Positions 42,690-52,349 of a stretch of DNA of 64,000 bases are shown one piece after another. The translations under genes and the position numbers were made by a program. This DNA comes from Bacteroidales bacterium. GTDB taxonomy: Bacteria > Bacteroidota > Bacteroidia > Bacteroidales > F082. The notes below the pieces were generated by a model. It did not search any database. It worked only from the letters and a program-made list of their open reading frames with translations, and was not told where the DNA came from. Within the stretch, counting starts at the first letter, position 1. The number at the start of each line of letters is the position of its first letter. The DNA lies in assembly GCA_029983675.1 (NCBI GenBank), contig JASBYY010000002.1:1-64000 (forward strand), given 5' to 3'.

Positions 42690-44222
42690 TCACTTCCCCC
42701 AATTATCTCTGTCCAAGCTCCTGTAATTAATTGCTTCCGCCACATGTTCGGGACGTATGGTCTCGCTGTCGTCAAGATCGGCGATGGTTCGGCTCACCTT
42801 CAGAATGCGGTCGTAGGCACGCGCTGAAAGCCCAAGACGTTCCATGGCGTTTTTCAACATCATGCGGCAGGCATTGTCCAAGTCGCAGTAACGTTGCAAC
42901 AGCTGCGTGTTCATTTGCGCATTGGCATGAATATTCGGAAATTCAGCAAAGCGTTGTTCTTGGTTTTTACGTGCTTTGATTACCCTCTGCCGCACTACCG
43001 CACTCGTTTCGCCGCTTTTCTTTTCCGCCAAATCCTTATAGGGCACAGGCACAACCTCGACATGCAAGTCAATGCGATCCATCAGTGGTCCGGAAATCTT
43101 GTTCAAATACTGCTGCACAACGCCGGGCTTGCAAACGCATTTCTTGTCAGGATGATTGTAAAAGCCACAGGGACAAGGATTCATGGCTGCAACGAGCATG
43201 AAACTTGCTGGAAAATCCACTGATATTTTAGCTCGCGAAATGGTAACGATACGGTCTTCCATAGGTTGGCGCATCACTTCAAGCACCTGACGCTTAAACT
43301 CCGGCAATTCGTCGAGAAACAACACGCCGTTATGTGCCAGTGAAATCTCCCCGGGTTGCGGATAGGTACCGCCTCCCACCAAACCGGCATCACTGATGGT
43401 GTGATGCGGGCTGCGGAACGGACGTGTGGCCAATAGCGAGGTATTGCTGCCCATCAAGCCGGCAACGGAATGGATTTTTGTGGTTTCCAAGGCCTCTGGC
43501 AGGGTCAACGGAGGCAAGATGGTCGGTAAACGCTTGGCCAGCATGGTCTTGCCGCTGCCCGGCGGGCCAATGAGAATGACATTGTGACCGCCAGCCGCTG
43601 CGATCTCAAGAGCACGCTTGATGTTTTCCTGCCCCTTTACATCGCTAAAGTCAAACTCATACTGTTCGCTGCGTTCTTTCTCCTCTATATTGATACGCAC
43701 AGGCTCAAGGTCACTTGTTCCATTCAGGAAACCCACCACTTCGGTCATGTTTTCCACACCTATCACGTCTATCTCACTGACGACGGCGGCTTCTCTCGCA
43801 TTAGATCTCGGAAGAATAACCCCTTTGAAACCTTCCTGCTGCGCCTTAATCGTGATGGGCAATGCCCCTTTAATCGGATTCAACGTCCCGTCAAGTGAAA
43901 GTTCGCCCATGATGACATACTTGTCGAGTTCAGTATCTTTCAACTGACCCGAAGCTGACAAAATCCCAATTGCAATGGGCAAATCGTAGGCCGACCCCTC
44001 TTTTCGTATGTCAGCGGGCGCCATATTGATAGTGATTTTTTTCTTGGGATAGCTGAAACCAAGATTTGTGAGGGCGGCTTCTATGCGTTGGTGGCTTTCC
44101 TTCACCGCACTATCAGGCAGTCCGACCAAAAAGAACTGTATTCCCTTGTCGATGTTCACCTCAATAGTGACCAAAATCGCATCTATGCCGAAAAGCGCAC
44201 ATCCATAAGTCTTTACTAACAT
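42690..44222 (-). CDS. comM: ComM/YifB-family Mg-chelatase-like AAA+ ATPase
   Basis: A 510-residue AAA+ helicase. An N-terminal ChlI/Lon-like domain (about 20-180, FLVGLPDSAVKESHQRIEAAL, IRKEGSAYDLPIAIGIL) is followed by the ATPase core with Walker A IGPPGSGKTMLAKR and Walker B VLFLDELPEFKR, a zinc-binding insert (CPCGFYNHPDKKCVC) and the C-terminal Mg-chelatase lid. ComM promotes branch migration during natural transformation in Gammaproteobacteria. Other competence genes are not in the window. The upstream region holds 20-base direct repeats (44319-44358). Confidence 0.93.
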   Translation of the reverse strand: MLVKTYGCALFGIDAILVTIEVNIDKGIQFFLVGLPDSAVKESHQRIEAALTNLGFSYPKKKITINMAPADIRKEGSAYDLPIAIGILSASGQLKDTELDKYVIMGELSLDGTLNPIKGALPITIKAQQEGFKGVILPRSNAREAAVVSEIDVIGVENMTEVVGFLNGTSDLEPVRINIEEKERSEQYEFDFSDVKGQENIKRALEIAAAGGHNVILIGPPGSGKTMLAKRLPTILPPLTLPEALETTKIHSVAGLMGSNTSLLATRPFRSPHHTISDAGLVGGGTYPQPGEISLAHNGVLFLDELPEFKRQVLEVMRQPMEDRIVTISRAKISVDFPASFMLVAAMNPCPCGFYNHPDKKCVCKPGVVQQYLNKISGPLMDRIDLHVEVVPVPYKDLAEKKSGETSAVVRQRVIKARKNQEQRFAEFPNIHANAQMNTQLLQRYCDLDNACRMMLKNAMERLGLSARAYDRILKVSRTIADLDDSETIRPEHVAEAINYRSLDRDNWGK

Positions 44223-44269
44223 GATACTATGATATTAATGATTCTACTTTCCTTCGCTTATTGACAATG

Positions 44270-44277
44270 CAAAGATG
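44270..44277 (-). promoter_or_regulatory. Candidate comM promoter
   Basis: CATCTTTG on the minus strand, one base from TAnnTTTG, 48 bases before the start codon. The direct repeats at 44319-44358 lie 42-81 bases upstream of it, in activator position. Confidence 0.4.
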
Positions 44278-44318
44278 CAACGGCACACATCAACTACTCG
44301 TATTAAAAACGTTTATAG

Positions 44319-44358
44319 TCGTTAGTAAGCGATTACAATCGTTTGTAAGCGGATAAAT
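44319..44358 (+). repeat. Two 20-base direct repeats upstream of comM
   Basis: TCGTTAGTAAGCGATTACAA and TCGTTTGTAAGCGGATAAAT abut with a 20-base period; a half copy (CGTTTATAG) precedes them. About two helix turns per unit puts both on one face of the DNA, as for a pair of regulator sites. Confidence 0.5.
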
Positions 44359-44416
44359 CAATGATACACAATAGATAATACTAACATATAGTACCCAAAG
44401 AAATCGCCGAACAGTC

Positions 44417-44468
44417 TTCGCTTATTGTCGCAGCTAACATTCGTATGACTCTGCGCATTCTGCGTGAG
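44417..44468 (+). repeat. MITE-like dispersed repeat, copy C (partial)
   Basis: TTCGCTTATTGTCG ... GACTCTGCGCATTCTGCGTGA matches the right two thirds of copy A (21696-21792); the left arm is missing. It lies 8 bases before the stop codon of gldB, the same place as copy B relative to its gene. Confidence 0.55.
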
Positions 44469-44476
44469 ATTAAGAA

Positions 44477-45490
44477 TCACTTTCGGGGTTTGTATCCTGA
44501 AGACTGAAAAACAGTTTGAAAGTCTTCCTCGGCCATAAGCTGTGGCAATGAAGTCTCATTTTTCGACATATAGGCCCTCACGATTTGCAAGCCGATGAAC
44601 TCACCCAACCGCGCCGGAGCATCATTACTGTACTCCTGAGTAAAAGGACCATCGCCAAAGAAGGTGAGATACATGTCCAGACCCGTCGTATAAAGTCTCT
44701 GATTGCCAACAATATCCGCCCACAACTCTCCTTCGTTGTCCTGCGCCCACTTCATCTGTTTCTCCGAAAAGCCAAGCAAATCATTATCAGCGAGATCGGG
44801 GCACAAGGCCTCGATAAAGAAGTTGACACGCCCCATATTCATCATTTCTGTTAGGAGATCACCCTGTTTGCGCCATCGGTACACATGTTCCTGAAACAAT
44901 TGTATGGCAATGTCTTTACCAATGGTCTGAGGCATAGTGCGCACCGAACGGTACAACGGCATACCTATGCGATTGTAAACTTCGTCACCCGAAAGGTACC
45001 AGTCGAGAGAAACAATGAGTTTGTTACCGAGAATCTGAATGGGCGGTATTTCTGGATTGACACCTGACACACAAGTAAACACCGTGTCGGGCAACGCAAT
45101 ATCGGGATAATAATAGTTGAAATGTCCAAAAACCGACGACACAACAGATTCGACATATTTGGTGTCGGGATAGTAGCTTTTCACCTTATTATATAAATCA
45201 TGCGTGGTCGGATCGATGACAAAATCCTTCAAGTCACCCACAAGAATTTCATTATCAAGGTCTCCTTCAAGAAATGGCAGATAGTCCTGCTGAATGCGTT
45301 TCAGTTCCTGTTGAAAAATGGCGGTGTCAAGATTAAACAACACATCCTCATAGCGAAAAACAGTCAAGGAGGGACTGTGACCGACATGACTTTTAAGTTT
45401 TTTCTTATAGCCCGGTTCGGACTGACGGCAACCGAAAACAACGATCAACACGCCCACAAAAAGCAATTCTAAAAACACTTTTTTCTTCAT
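44477..45490 (-). CDS. gldB: Gliding motility/T9SS lipoprotein GldB
   Basis: A 337-residue lipoprotein with lipobox VVFGC (Cys21). The C-terminal end APARLGEFIGLQIVRAYM ...SGYKPRK is the typical GldB signature, and FGHFNYYYPDIALPDTVFT, IVSLDWYLSGDEVYN and LGFSEKQMKWAQDNEGELWADIV also match the family. GldB is a membrane lipoprotein needed for gliding and linked to the type IX secretion machinery in Flavobacterium; in non-gliding Bacteroidales its job is less clear. Start at 45490 chosen for the signal peptide. It is divergent from the nucleoside phosphorylase gene. Confidence 0.9.
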   Translation of the reverse strand: MKKKVFLELLFVGVLIVVFGCRQSEPGYKKKLKSHVGHSPSLTVFRYEDVLFNLDTAIFQQELKRIQQDYLPFLEGDLDNEILVGDLKDFVIDPTTHDLYNKVKSYYPDTKYVESVVSSVFGHFNYYYPDIALPDTVFTCVSGVNPEIPPIQILGNKLIVSLDWYLSGDEVYNRIGMPLYRSVRTMPQTIGKDIAIQLFQEHVYRWRKQGDLLTEMMNMGRVNFFIEALCPDLADNDLLGFSEKQMKWAQDNEGELWADIVGNQRLYTTGLDMYLTFFGDGPFTQEYSNDAPARLGEFIGLQIVRAYMSKNETSLPQLMAEEDFQTVFQSSGYKPRK

Positions 45491-45523
45491 GACTTCTATG
45501 TTACAACAACGATTTTGTCTTTG

Positions 45524-45531
45524 CAAATATA
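45524..45531 (-). promoter_or_regulatory. gldB promoter
   Basis: TATATTTG on the minus strand, 34 bases before the start codon. Confidence 0.55.
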
Positions 45532-45594
45532 GCAGAAAAGCTTCAAATGTCAAAGTTATCAGTGAAAAACCGATCTTTGAAACAAAAAAAGATG

Positions 45595-45602
45595 TACTTT
45601 TG
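45595..45602 (+). promoter_or_regulatory. Promoter of the nucleoside phosphorylase gene
   Basis: TACTTTTG with TTTG at 45576-45579 (spacing 15, short), 21 bases before the start codon. Confidence 0.55.
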
Positions 45603-45623
45603 CCCCATAATTCAAATGAATTG

Positions 45624-46499
45624 ATGAGAACTATTCCCGCTTCACAACTTGTTTTAAATGATGAAGGTGCCATTTACCACCTCAATCTCCATCCCGATCA
45701 GCTTGCCGACAATGTCATCCTTGTCGGTGACCCAAGTCGTGTAGATATGGTGGCTTCGTTTTTCGACAAGATTGAAGTCAAGCGCCAGAACCGCGAACTG
45801 GTAACCCGGACAGGTTATTTCAACGGCGAACGTGTCACGGTGATTTCAACCGGCATGGGTACCGACAACATCGACATCGTGATGAACGAATTAGATGCGT
45901 TAGCCAACATTGACTTGAAAAATCGGCAAGTCAATGAAAAACACCGCAGCCTGAACATTGTAAGAATTGGAACATGCGGCGCGTTGCAGGCAGACATTCA
46001 CGTGGAGAACAGCTACGTAGCCACCCGTTATGCCTTGGGTTTTGACGGATTACTGTATTTTTACGGCGGCCATGAAAAAGTCAATAATATTGCCATGCGT
46101 GACGCTTTTATATCGCACATGGATTATCCCGACCTGTTGCCCAAGCCTTACGTCGTTGAAGCTTCAAAGACTTTGTTTGACCGATTGGGGGAAGGTTACT
46201 ATCAAGGCATCACCGCCACGGCATCCGGTTTTTATGCTCCTCAAGGAAGAATGCTTCGAACAGAGTTGGCCTATCCAGAAAACAACAGCAAGATCGAATC
46301 TTTCCAATTTGAAGGATGGCGTGTATGCAATTTTGAAATGGAGTCGTCCGCTTTATATGGATTAGGCAAATTGATGGGACATCAGTGCATGACCATCTGC
46401 GTTGTAGTAGCCAACCGTGTTAGTGAACAGTTTTGCACTGATTATCAACACTATGTGAAAAAATTAATTTCCAATACATTAGAACGGTTATTAGAATAG
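45624..46499 (+). CDS. Nucleoside phosphorylase, uridine phosphorylase-like
   Basis: A 291-residue enzyme that splits nucleosides with phosphate. VILVGDPSRVDMVASFFD near the N-terminus is the phosphate-binding signature, STGMGTDNIDIVMNEL and RIGTCGALQ are the family core, and CNFEMESSALYGLGKLMGHQ holds the Glu-Met-Glu ribose-binding motif. The Bacteroidota proteins of this kind are annotated as uridine phosphorylase; the exact base preference cannot be read. The start at 45624 was chosen because the frame upstream overlaps the promoter. Confidence 0.88.
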   Translation: MRTIPASQLVLNDEGAIYHLNLHPDQLADNVILVGDPSRVDMVASFFDKIEVKRQNRELVTRTGYFNGERVTVISTGMGTDNIDIVMNELDALANIDLKNRQVNEKHRSLNIVRIGTCGALQADIHVENSYVATRYALGFDGLLYFYGGHEKVNNIAMRDAFISHMDYPDLLPKPYVVEASKTLFDRLGEGYYQGITATASGFYAPQGRMLRTELAYPENNSKIESFQFEGWRVCNFEMESSALYGLGKLMGHQCMTICVVVANRVSEQFCTDYQHYVKKLISNTLERLLE

Positions 46500-46516
46500 G
46501 TATTATTACCTATTTT
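46495..46516 (+). terminator. Terminator overlapping the phosphorylase stop codon
   Basis: AATAGGTA - TTAT - TACCTATT, a perfect eight-base stem whose left arm includes the TAG stop. The T tract is short. Confidence 0.55.
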
Positions 46517-46625
46517 CAAATACTATTAACGCGATAAAATAATGAATATCAAATAATTATAAAAGCAACCATTAATTTACCTGTTAAAAACTGAAAATAA
46601 AAGGCGGTTTCGTATATAAAAATTG

Positions 46626-46633
46626 TATTTTTG
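46626..46633 (+). promoter_or_regulatory. Promoter of the OmpA-family gene
   Basis: TATTTTTG, 67 bases before the start codon, followed by a long A-rich leader. AAAAAGGAGTT directly before the start codon (46689-46699) is a clear Shine-Dalgarno sequence, rare among Bacteroidota genes. Confidence 0.6.
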
Positions 46634-46700
46634 CAAATTGAAAGATATACCCCTAAGATTTGAAATCAAATTATTACAACCAAAATAAAAAGGAGTTAAA

Positions 46701-48014
46701 ATGAAAAAAGCATTTACCACATTGTTCGCAGTTCTCATCGCTTCTGTTACGATGGCAGCAGGCCATGTTGATTCTGTTCGTTATCTGACGACCAAATTCG
46801 GTCGCAATTGGTTCATTTCAGTCGATGGAAATGTCGATTGGTGGAAGGGAAGTGACAAAAATCCGAATGGCAACTACACTGCCTTTCAATGGGCAAAGCC
46901 TGATTTTGGAGGCAGCATTAGCTTCGGCAAATGGATCAACCACAAACTCGGTTTGAGACTTGCTTACGACATCAATGGAGCCAAAGCCTGGGCAAATAAA
47001 AACGTTTGCGGACCAAATAGCGGAAACTATTGGATGTTCGATCTGAAAAACGATACCCCCGACAAAAATGGTTTTTACTTAAATAGTTTCATGTACCACA
47101 ACTTGCATGGTGACATTTTATTCAGCCTCGTAGATTTCTTTCAAGGCTACTATAATCCGAACAGAGTTTATACGCCTGTTATCTATTTAGGCATGGGAGT
47201 TGCTTGTGTGAGCGACAAAATTCTTGTCGTTACTTCGGAACACAGAAATTTCGAATTATCTGCCGATGCTGGACTTATTAACAATTTCAGAATCAACGAT
47301 TATCTGGATTTACACCTCGACCTGAAGTATGCTCTTCAGAGATGGGGAATTGACTCATGGGGACATGAAACCACCGGATTTTTCTATCCAGACGGAACAG
47401 CTGCCTCTGATATTACAATAGATGCGAACGGCATTCAGCATCCTGTTCCTCAGCCTGGAACAGGCGAAGTCGCTAGCCGCGTCAGACCTTGCATTATCGA
47501 CCAAAATCTCTCTGTTGGTTTAGGTCTCACCTTTTACTTAAGAGGCAGAGTCTATGATCTTCCTTACAACTATGAAAAGGAAATGAGCGAAATGCGTGAA
47601 CGTATCAAGAGCCTTGAAGATGACTTGGCGGAAAAGCCCACCGTGGTTCATGATACTATCGTGAAGTTCGTCAACAGCGAAAGCACCGAAATCCTCAGCT
47701 ATCCTTTCTCCATCTTCTTCAATTTGGATTCCTACGAATTGATGTCGGGAAGAGACCGAGTCAACCTGCGTGAAATCGCCAAGGCTGCCAAGGAAAACAA
47801 CTACAAACTGCACTTGAGAGGTTCAGCTGACAGTGCCACGGCTTCGTCGTCCTACAACCAGACACTTTCTGAGAACCGCTGCAACAAGATTAAGATAGAA
47901 CTTCTTGAAATGGGCGTTCCTGCTGAAAACATCATTCTTGAAGCCATTGGTGGTGTCAAAGAACTCGATCCTACGGAATACGACCGCCGCGTGCTGATTT
48001 ACGTTGGCAAGTAA
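46701..48014 (+). CDS. OmpA-family outer membrane protein
   Basis: A 437-residue outer membrane protein: signal peptide (TLFAVLIASVTMAAG), an N-terminal beta-barrel (about 25-280), a short coiled coil (EKEMSEMRERIKSLEDDL) and a C-terminal OmpA-like peptidoglycan-binding domain (about 330-437) with YPFSIFFNLDSYELM, LRGSADSATASSSYNQTLSENRCNKIK and DRRVLIYVGK. The strong Shine-Dalgarno site and terminator hint at high expression, as for major outer membrane proteins. The gene is followed by a perfect palindromic terminator. Confidence 0.9.
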   Translation: MKKAFTTLFAVLIASVTMAAGHVDSVRYLTTKFGRNWFISVDGNVDWWKGSDKNPNGNYTAFQWAKPDFGGSISFGKWINHKLGLRLAYDINGAKAWANKNVCGPNSGNYWMFDLKNDTPDKNGFYLNSFMYHNLHGDILFSLVDFFQGYYNPNRVYTPVIYLGMGVACVSDKILVVTSEHRNFELSADAGLINNFRINDYLDLHLDLKYALQRWGIDSWGHETTGFFYPDGTAASDITIDANGIQHPVPQPGTGEVASRVRPCIIDQNLSVGLGLTFYLRGRVYDLPYNYEKEMSEMRERIKSLEDDLAEKPTVVHDTIVKFVNSESTEILSYPFSIFFNLDSYELMSGRDRVNLREIAKAAKENNYKLHLRGSADSATASSSYNQTLSENRCNKIKIELLEMGVPAENIILEAIGGVKELDPTEYDRRVLIYVGK

Positions 48015-48046
48015 AAAAACTGCACACAACACTTTTGTGTGACATG

Positions 48047-48079
48047 AAAAAGAGACCGAGTACTCGGTCTCTTTTTTTT
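48047..48079. terminator. Terminator after the OmpA-family gene
   Basis: AGAGACCGAG - TA - CTCGGTCTCT with A run before and eight T after it; also usable by the convergent holB gene. Confidence 0.93.
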
Positions 48080-48130
48080 ATTGTCGTGTCTAGTCCTGAA
48101 ATAGCGTTACACTAAAATCGTAATGAAAAG

Positions 48131-49264
48131 TCACTTTATTCTCAGCAGTTTGGTCAACTTCAAGCTGATATCTAAGAAGATCAAAGGGGCATAACCATTG
48201 CGTTCTATCTGGCGTATGCCTTCTTCCAGCAGCTCGACAAATGGAATCATGTTGTTCGGGTTAACAAAAGGAGCAAAGTTGACATTGAACAGTTTTTCAT
48301 CATCGGGAAGCAGCACCTTGTCTAAAAGCCCGTTATTGACCAAAAGCGAGTTCCTCACAACGTGCAATCCATACTCCAGAAGATTCTGCTGCCGTTTACG
48401 CCCAATACCTCTGATATTGTTCGAGAAATCCACCAATTCGCCCACACTCGCCTTGAAACAATAGCGCATCCATTGCTGAAAGGTCTGGGAATAATACTTC
48501 ATATCCTCCTCTTCCTCCGCATAATGACATGCTTTCAACCAATTGCCTTCCGAAAGGATAGCTGCATTGTGCGCCAAAGCACAATCGCAGCCTTTGCGTG
48601 CAACCAAAGCTTGTTCAACCTCATTGGTTTCAATTCCCGGTATCTTGACAAGCACAGCTCGCGATCTGATAGTGACCAACAACAATTCCTGATCTTCAGC
48701 TACCAGCAGAAAAACGGTTTTCTCAGGCGGTTCCTCCAGCAGTTTCAACATCTTATTGGCTGCATCAAGGTTCATCCGCTCGGCCATCCATAAGATAGCT
48801 ACCTTATAATCACCCGCATACGACTTGATACTGAGATTGCGCATCAGGGTAGCCGCATCGCGAACGTTGATGTATCCCTGCTTGTTCTCAAGTTCAATGG
48901 CCGCATACCATGAAACCGGATCGACATAAGCCTGCTTCGCAAGGACATAGTTGCGCCATTCATTAATAAACAAGGCGGTTTCGGGGTCTTTCTTGATCGA
49001 TTTGTTAGTGGTGTTGGGCACCACGAAATGCAAATCGGGGTGTGCCAATTTTGCGACTTGCCGACAAGATGGACAAACACCACAACTGTCGTGCTCGTCG
49101 CGATTGGGACAGAGTATGTATTGTGCATAGGCAAGAGCCAATGCAAATTTGCCACATCCCTCTGGACCTAAAAAAAGCTGGGCATGAGGAATACGGTTTT
49201 CCTTAGCACTCAACACCAGCTTATGCTTCACTTCTTCTTGTCCAATAACCTCCTTAAATTGCAT
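48131..49264 (-). CDS. holB: DNA polymerase III delta' subunit
   Basis: A 377-residue clamp-loader subunit. VIGQEEVKHKLVLSAKENRIPHAQLFLGPEGCGKFALALAYAQY is followed by the zinc-binding CPNRDEHDSCGVCPSCRQ, NLDAANKMLKLLEEPPEKTVFLLV and a C-terminal helical domain. The P-loop GPEGCGKF lacks the usual GKT, as expected for the delta' subunit, which does not hydrolyse ATP. It is divergent from lysS. Confidence 0.93.
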   Translation of the reverse strand: MQFKEVIGQEEVKHKLVLSAKENRIPHAQLFLGPEGCGKFALALAYAQYILCPNRDEHDSCGVCPSCRQVAKLAHPDLHFVVPNTTNKSIKKDPETALFINEWRNYVLAKQAYVDPVSWYAAIELENKQGYINVRDAATLMRNLSIKSYAGDYKVAILWMAERMNLDAANKMLKLLEEPPEKTVFLLVAEDQELLLVTIRSRAVLVKIPGIETNEVEQALVARKGCDCALAHNAAILSEGNWLKACHYAEEEEDMKYYSQTFQQWMRYCFKASVGELVDFSNNIRGIGRKRQQNLLEYGLHVVRNSLLVNNGLLDKVLLPDDEKLFNVNFAPFVNPNNMIPFVELLEEGIRQIERNGYAPLIFLDISLKLTKLLRIK

Positions 49265-49284
49265 AGTCTCTCAAAATGGAGCTT

Positions 49285-49292
49285 CAAAGATA
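49285..49292 (-). promoter_or_regulatory. holB promoter
   Basis: TATCTTTG on the minus strand, 21 bases before the start codon. Confidence 0.55.
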
Positions 49293-49336
49293 CGGACTAT
49301 ATTTCAACTTTGAGCGGGTCACTTTTAAGTTTTTGC

Positions 49337-49344
49337 TATTTTTG
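49337..49344 (+). promoter_or_regulatory. lysS promoter
   Basis: TATTTTTG, 25 bases before the start codon. Confidence 0.55.
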
Positions 49345-49368
49345 CAAACAAATTCAAGTCACAGAACC

Positions 49369-51084
49369 ATGTTAAGCGAACAGGAACAAATCAGAAGAAA
49401 TTCATTGGCCGAATTGTACAAATTGGGCATTAACCCCTTTCCTCAAGCGACTTTTCCGGTAAACGTCAACTCAACGGAAATACTGGGAAAATTTGACGAC
49501 AACAATTCGGAGCAGTTTCAATCTGTCAGCATTGCCGGACGCATCATGAGCCGTCGTATCATGGGCGCCGCTTCGTTTTGCGAGTTGCAAGATGCCTGCG
49601 GGCGCATTCAGCTTTATATCAAACGCGATGAAATCTGTCCCGGTGATGACAAAACCATGTACAACACTGTTTTCAAACGTTTGCTTGACATTGGCGACTT
49701 TATCGGCGTGAAAGGCTTTGCTTTCCGCACTCAAATGGGTGAGATTTCTGTACACGTAAAGGAGCTGACCGTGCTTAGCAAATCACTGCGCCCACTTCCC
49801 ATCGTAAAAGAGAAGGACGGCGTGACCTACGATGCCTTCAGCGACCCTGAGCTACGCTACCGCATGAGGTATGTCGATTTGGTGGTGAACGACAAAGTGA
49901 AAGACATCTTCATTGCCCGCACACGTATCATCAATAGCATCCGTAGCTTTTTCAATAAAAGCGGTTATCTCGAAGTGGAAACGCCTGTATTGCAGTCCAT
50001 TCCGGGTGGCGCATCGGCACGTCCTTTCATTACCCACCATAACGCCTTGGATATTCCCATGTACCTGCGCATTGCCAATGAGTTGTATCTGAAACGGCTG
50101 ATTGTAGGCGGATTTGACGGTGTTTACGAGTTCTCGCGCAACTTCCGTAACGAAGGAATGGACCGCACACACAACCCTGAATTTACGGCTCTTGAGATTT
50201 ACGTGGCTTACAAGGACTATATCTGGATGATGGACTACACCGAAGCCATGATTGAACATGTCGTAACCGAAGTTTTTGGCACACATACCGTCAAGGTGGG
50301 CGAAAACGAAATCAGTTTCCAGCGTCCCTTCAAGCGTATCACCATGATCGACTCCATCAAGGAAAAGACCGGTATTGACATTACGGGCATGAATGAAGCC
50401 CAGCTGCGCGAAGTGTGCAAACAGCTCAACGTTGAAATCAGCGACGCTATGGGCAAGGGGAAACTCATTGATGAGATTTTCGGAGCCAAGTGCGAAGGCA
50501 CATACATTCAGCCCACTTTCATCACGGATTATCCGGTGGAGATGTCACCGCTCTGCAAACGTCACCGCGAGAACCCTGAACTGACAGAACGTTTTGAGCT
50601 GATGGTGAACGGAAAAGAACTGGCCAATGCCTATACCGAGCTTAACGACCCCATCGACCAACGGGCTCGCTTTGAAGAACAGATGAAACTGTCGGAACGC
50701 GGCGATGACGAAGCCATGTTCATCGACCAAGACTTTTTGCGCGCCCTTGAGTACGGTATGCCACCCACTTCGGGCATGGGTATCGGCATCGACCGATTAG
50801 TGATGCTGCTTACCGGACAGACTTCCATTCAGGAAGTGTTGCTCTTCCCGATGATGCGCCCCGAAAAAGTGAAAAAAGTTGCCACACCCGGCGATTTCAT
50901 CGCCATCGGCGTGCCTCAGGTATGGGCGGAAGTGCTCGTCAGCAACGGATACACTTCAGTTGAAATGTTGCTATCTGAAAAACCGGCTGCTCTTCGCGAA
51001 AAACTGAACGGCATCCGCAAGAAAAACAAACTGGAAACACCCGCCTTGCAGCTTGAAGACGTAGAAGCTTGGATGCAACAGTAA
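49369..51084 (+). CDS. lysS: Lysyl-tRNA synthetase, class II
   Basis: Charges tRNA-Lys. The 571-residue protein has an OB-fold anticodon domain (about 55-150, [23 protein letters not shown]), class II motif 1 ([26 protein letters not shown]), motif 2 ([24 protein letters not shown]) and motif 3 ([21 protein letters not shown]). The last 65 residues (after [10 protein letters not shown]) are an extra domain with a helix-hairpin-helix-like piece ([23 protein letters not shown]), an extension I recall from Bacteroidota LysS. The start at 49369 follows a good promoter; the longer open frame upstream would include it. Confidence 0.95.
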   Translation: MLSEQEQIRRNSLAELYKLGINPFPQATFPVNVNSTEILGKFDDNNSEQFQSVSIAGRIMSRRIMGAASFCELQDACGRIQLYIKRDEICPGDDKTMYNTVFKRLLDIGDFIGVKGFAFRTQMGEISVHVKELTVLSKSLRPLPIVKEKDGVTYDAFSDPELRYRMRYVDLVVNDKVKDIFIARTRIINSIRSFFNKSGYLEVETPVLQSIPGGASARPFITHHNALDIPMYLRIANELYLKRLIVGGFDGVYEFSRNFRNEGMDRTHNPEFTALEIYVAYKDYIWMMDYTEAMIEHVVTEVFGTHTVKVGENEISFQRPFKRITMIDSIKEKTGIDITGMNEAQLREVCKQLNVEISDAMGKGKLIDEIFGAKCEGTYIQPTFITDYPVEMSPLCKRHRENPELTERFELMVNGKELANAYTELNDPIDQRARFEEQMKLSERGDDEAMFIDQDFLRALEYGMPPTSGMGIGIDRLVMLLTGQTSIQEVLLFPMMRPEKVKKVATPGDFIAIGVPQVWAEVLVSNGYTSVEMLLSEKPAALREKLNGIRKKNKLETPALQLEDVEAWMQQ

Positions 51085-51088
51085 CGAC

Positions 51089-51126
51089 AAAAAACAGCTG
51101 TATTGATCTGAAACACAGCTGTTTTT
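51089..51126. terminator. Bidirectional terminator
   Basis: AAAAACAGCTGT and ACAGCTGTTTTT around a 13-base loop, between the convergent lysS and GT28 genes. Confidence 0.9.
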
Positions 51127-51175
51127 ATAATCCTCCAAACTTTGAATATCAGTTTTTGATTGCCTCCCCCTATTC

Positions 51176-52294
51176 TCATTCGCCTTTCCACAACAACATA
51201 AGAATATCGCTACAAGTATTGTAGTTGATATTCTTTCGTTGCGCTTCCGACATGCGTTGATTTTCCTGATGATTGGTACAAAGCAACATGGCGCGCCGTA
51301 CCTGTTCCGCCACATCTTTCGTGCTGTATGACATGCCGTGATAATGGAAAAACAGGGCGTTATGGGTCTCACAACCGGGAATCGGATCGGTATGAATGAT
51401 AGGGATGTTTTTTGCCGCCGCCTCCGTGCTTGTCAAGCCGCCCGGTTTGGTAAAAACAACATCGCAGGCATCCATCAAGGTGGCAATCTGATCGGTGAAA
51501 CCTATCACGGAGATATTTTCGCTTGATCCGAAATCCTTGCACAAACTGTTTTTTAACCGCTTGTTGGTTCCGCAAACAATAAATATCGCTTTGGCGTGCG
51601 GCTCCTTTACAATTTCCCGAATCAACACCTCGACATTTCCAAAACCCATACTTCCCGACATGACCAATAGCCATGGCACCTCGCTCTCGATAGTGTTCCC
51701 GAAAAGCTGTTTACATGCCGTTCTCGCTTGTTCTTTGGGTGGTCTTGAATAAAAGCAAGGCCGCACCGGAATGCCAAGAGCGTGCAACTTGTCACGCGGA
51801 ATCCCTTTCGATGCGCATTCTTCAATCAAATGCTCATGCGGAACAATATAATGGTCGAGTCGGGTTTCTTCCATGAAAGGAATACAAGTGTAGTCCGTCA
51901 TGACAAATAATGTTACTGCCTTTAGCTTACCGGCATTCTTCAAGGCCGTAAGCGCTTCTGCAGGGAACAAATGAACACAAACAACGGTATCGAACCCATT
52001 TTGATTGATGTAATCCAGCAACTTGCCGCAATACAATTTGTTGGCCAAATAAACCGGAGATTTGGCATGTATGGTACGCACCGCCTCTCCCGCATTGTAC
52101 AAAAGCTGAAACATCTTGGTTCGTGTCGAAAACAGGTAAACATCGGAAGCCGTCTTCGACACCGCCGTATTGACAAGCGAAAGCGTGTCCACCACGCTAC
52201 TTTCTATGCCTTTGGCCTGGAAATATTCGTGAAGTGCCGATGCCGCCGAGTTGTGACCTTCTCCTGTTGAGCAAGTCAGAATAAGAATTTTCAT
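51176..52294 (-). CDS. GT28 glycosyltransferase, MGDG synthase/UgtP-like
   Basis: A 372-residue glycosyltransferase. It starts ILILTCSTGEGHNSAASAL, the MGDG-synthase motif, with LDHYIVPHEHLIEECASKGIP in the middle and FTKPGGLTSTEAAAKNIPIIHT in the donor-binding C-terminal part. UgtP and MGDG synthases transfer glucose or galactose to diacylglycerol. Such enzymes are best known from Firmicutes and plastids, so the gene may produce a glycolipid here; a peptidoglycan-type MurG role is less likely because of the GEGHNSA motif. The start at 52294 is the second ATG; 52318 is open too. It is last in the ClC-M23-GNAT-GT28 run. Confidence 0.83.
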   Translation of the reverse strand: MKILILTCSTGEGHNSAASALHEYFQAKGIESSVVDTLSLVNTAVSKTASDVYLFSTRTKMFQLLYNAGEAVRTIHAKSPVYLANKLYCGKLLDYINQNGFDTVVCVHLFPAEALTALKNAGKLKAVTLFVMTDYTCIPFMEETRLDHYIVPHEHLIEECASKGIPRDKLHALGIPVRPCFYSRPPKEQARTACKQLFGNTIESEVPWLLVMSGSMGFGNVEVLIREIVKEPHAKAIFIVCGTNKRLKNSLCKDFGSSENISVIGFTDQIATLMDACDVVFTKPGGLTSTEAAAKNIPIIHTDPIPGCETHNALFFHYHGMSYSTKDVAEQVRRAMLLCTNHQENQRMSEAQRKNINYNTCSDILMLLWKGE

Positions 52295-52349
52295 GATCCA
52301 TTGAATATATTCAATCAAACAATAGCCCGATTCGATGCCTGAAACTACA

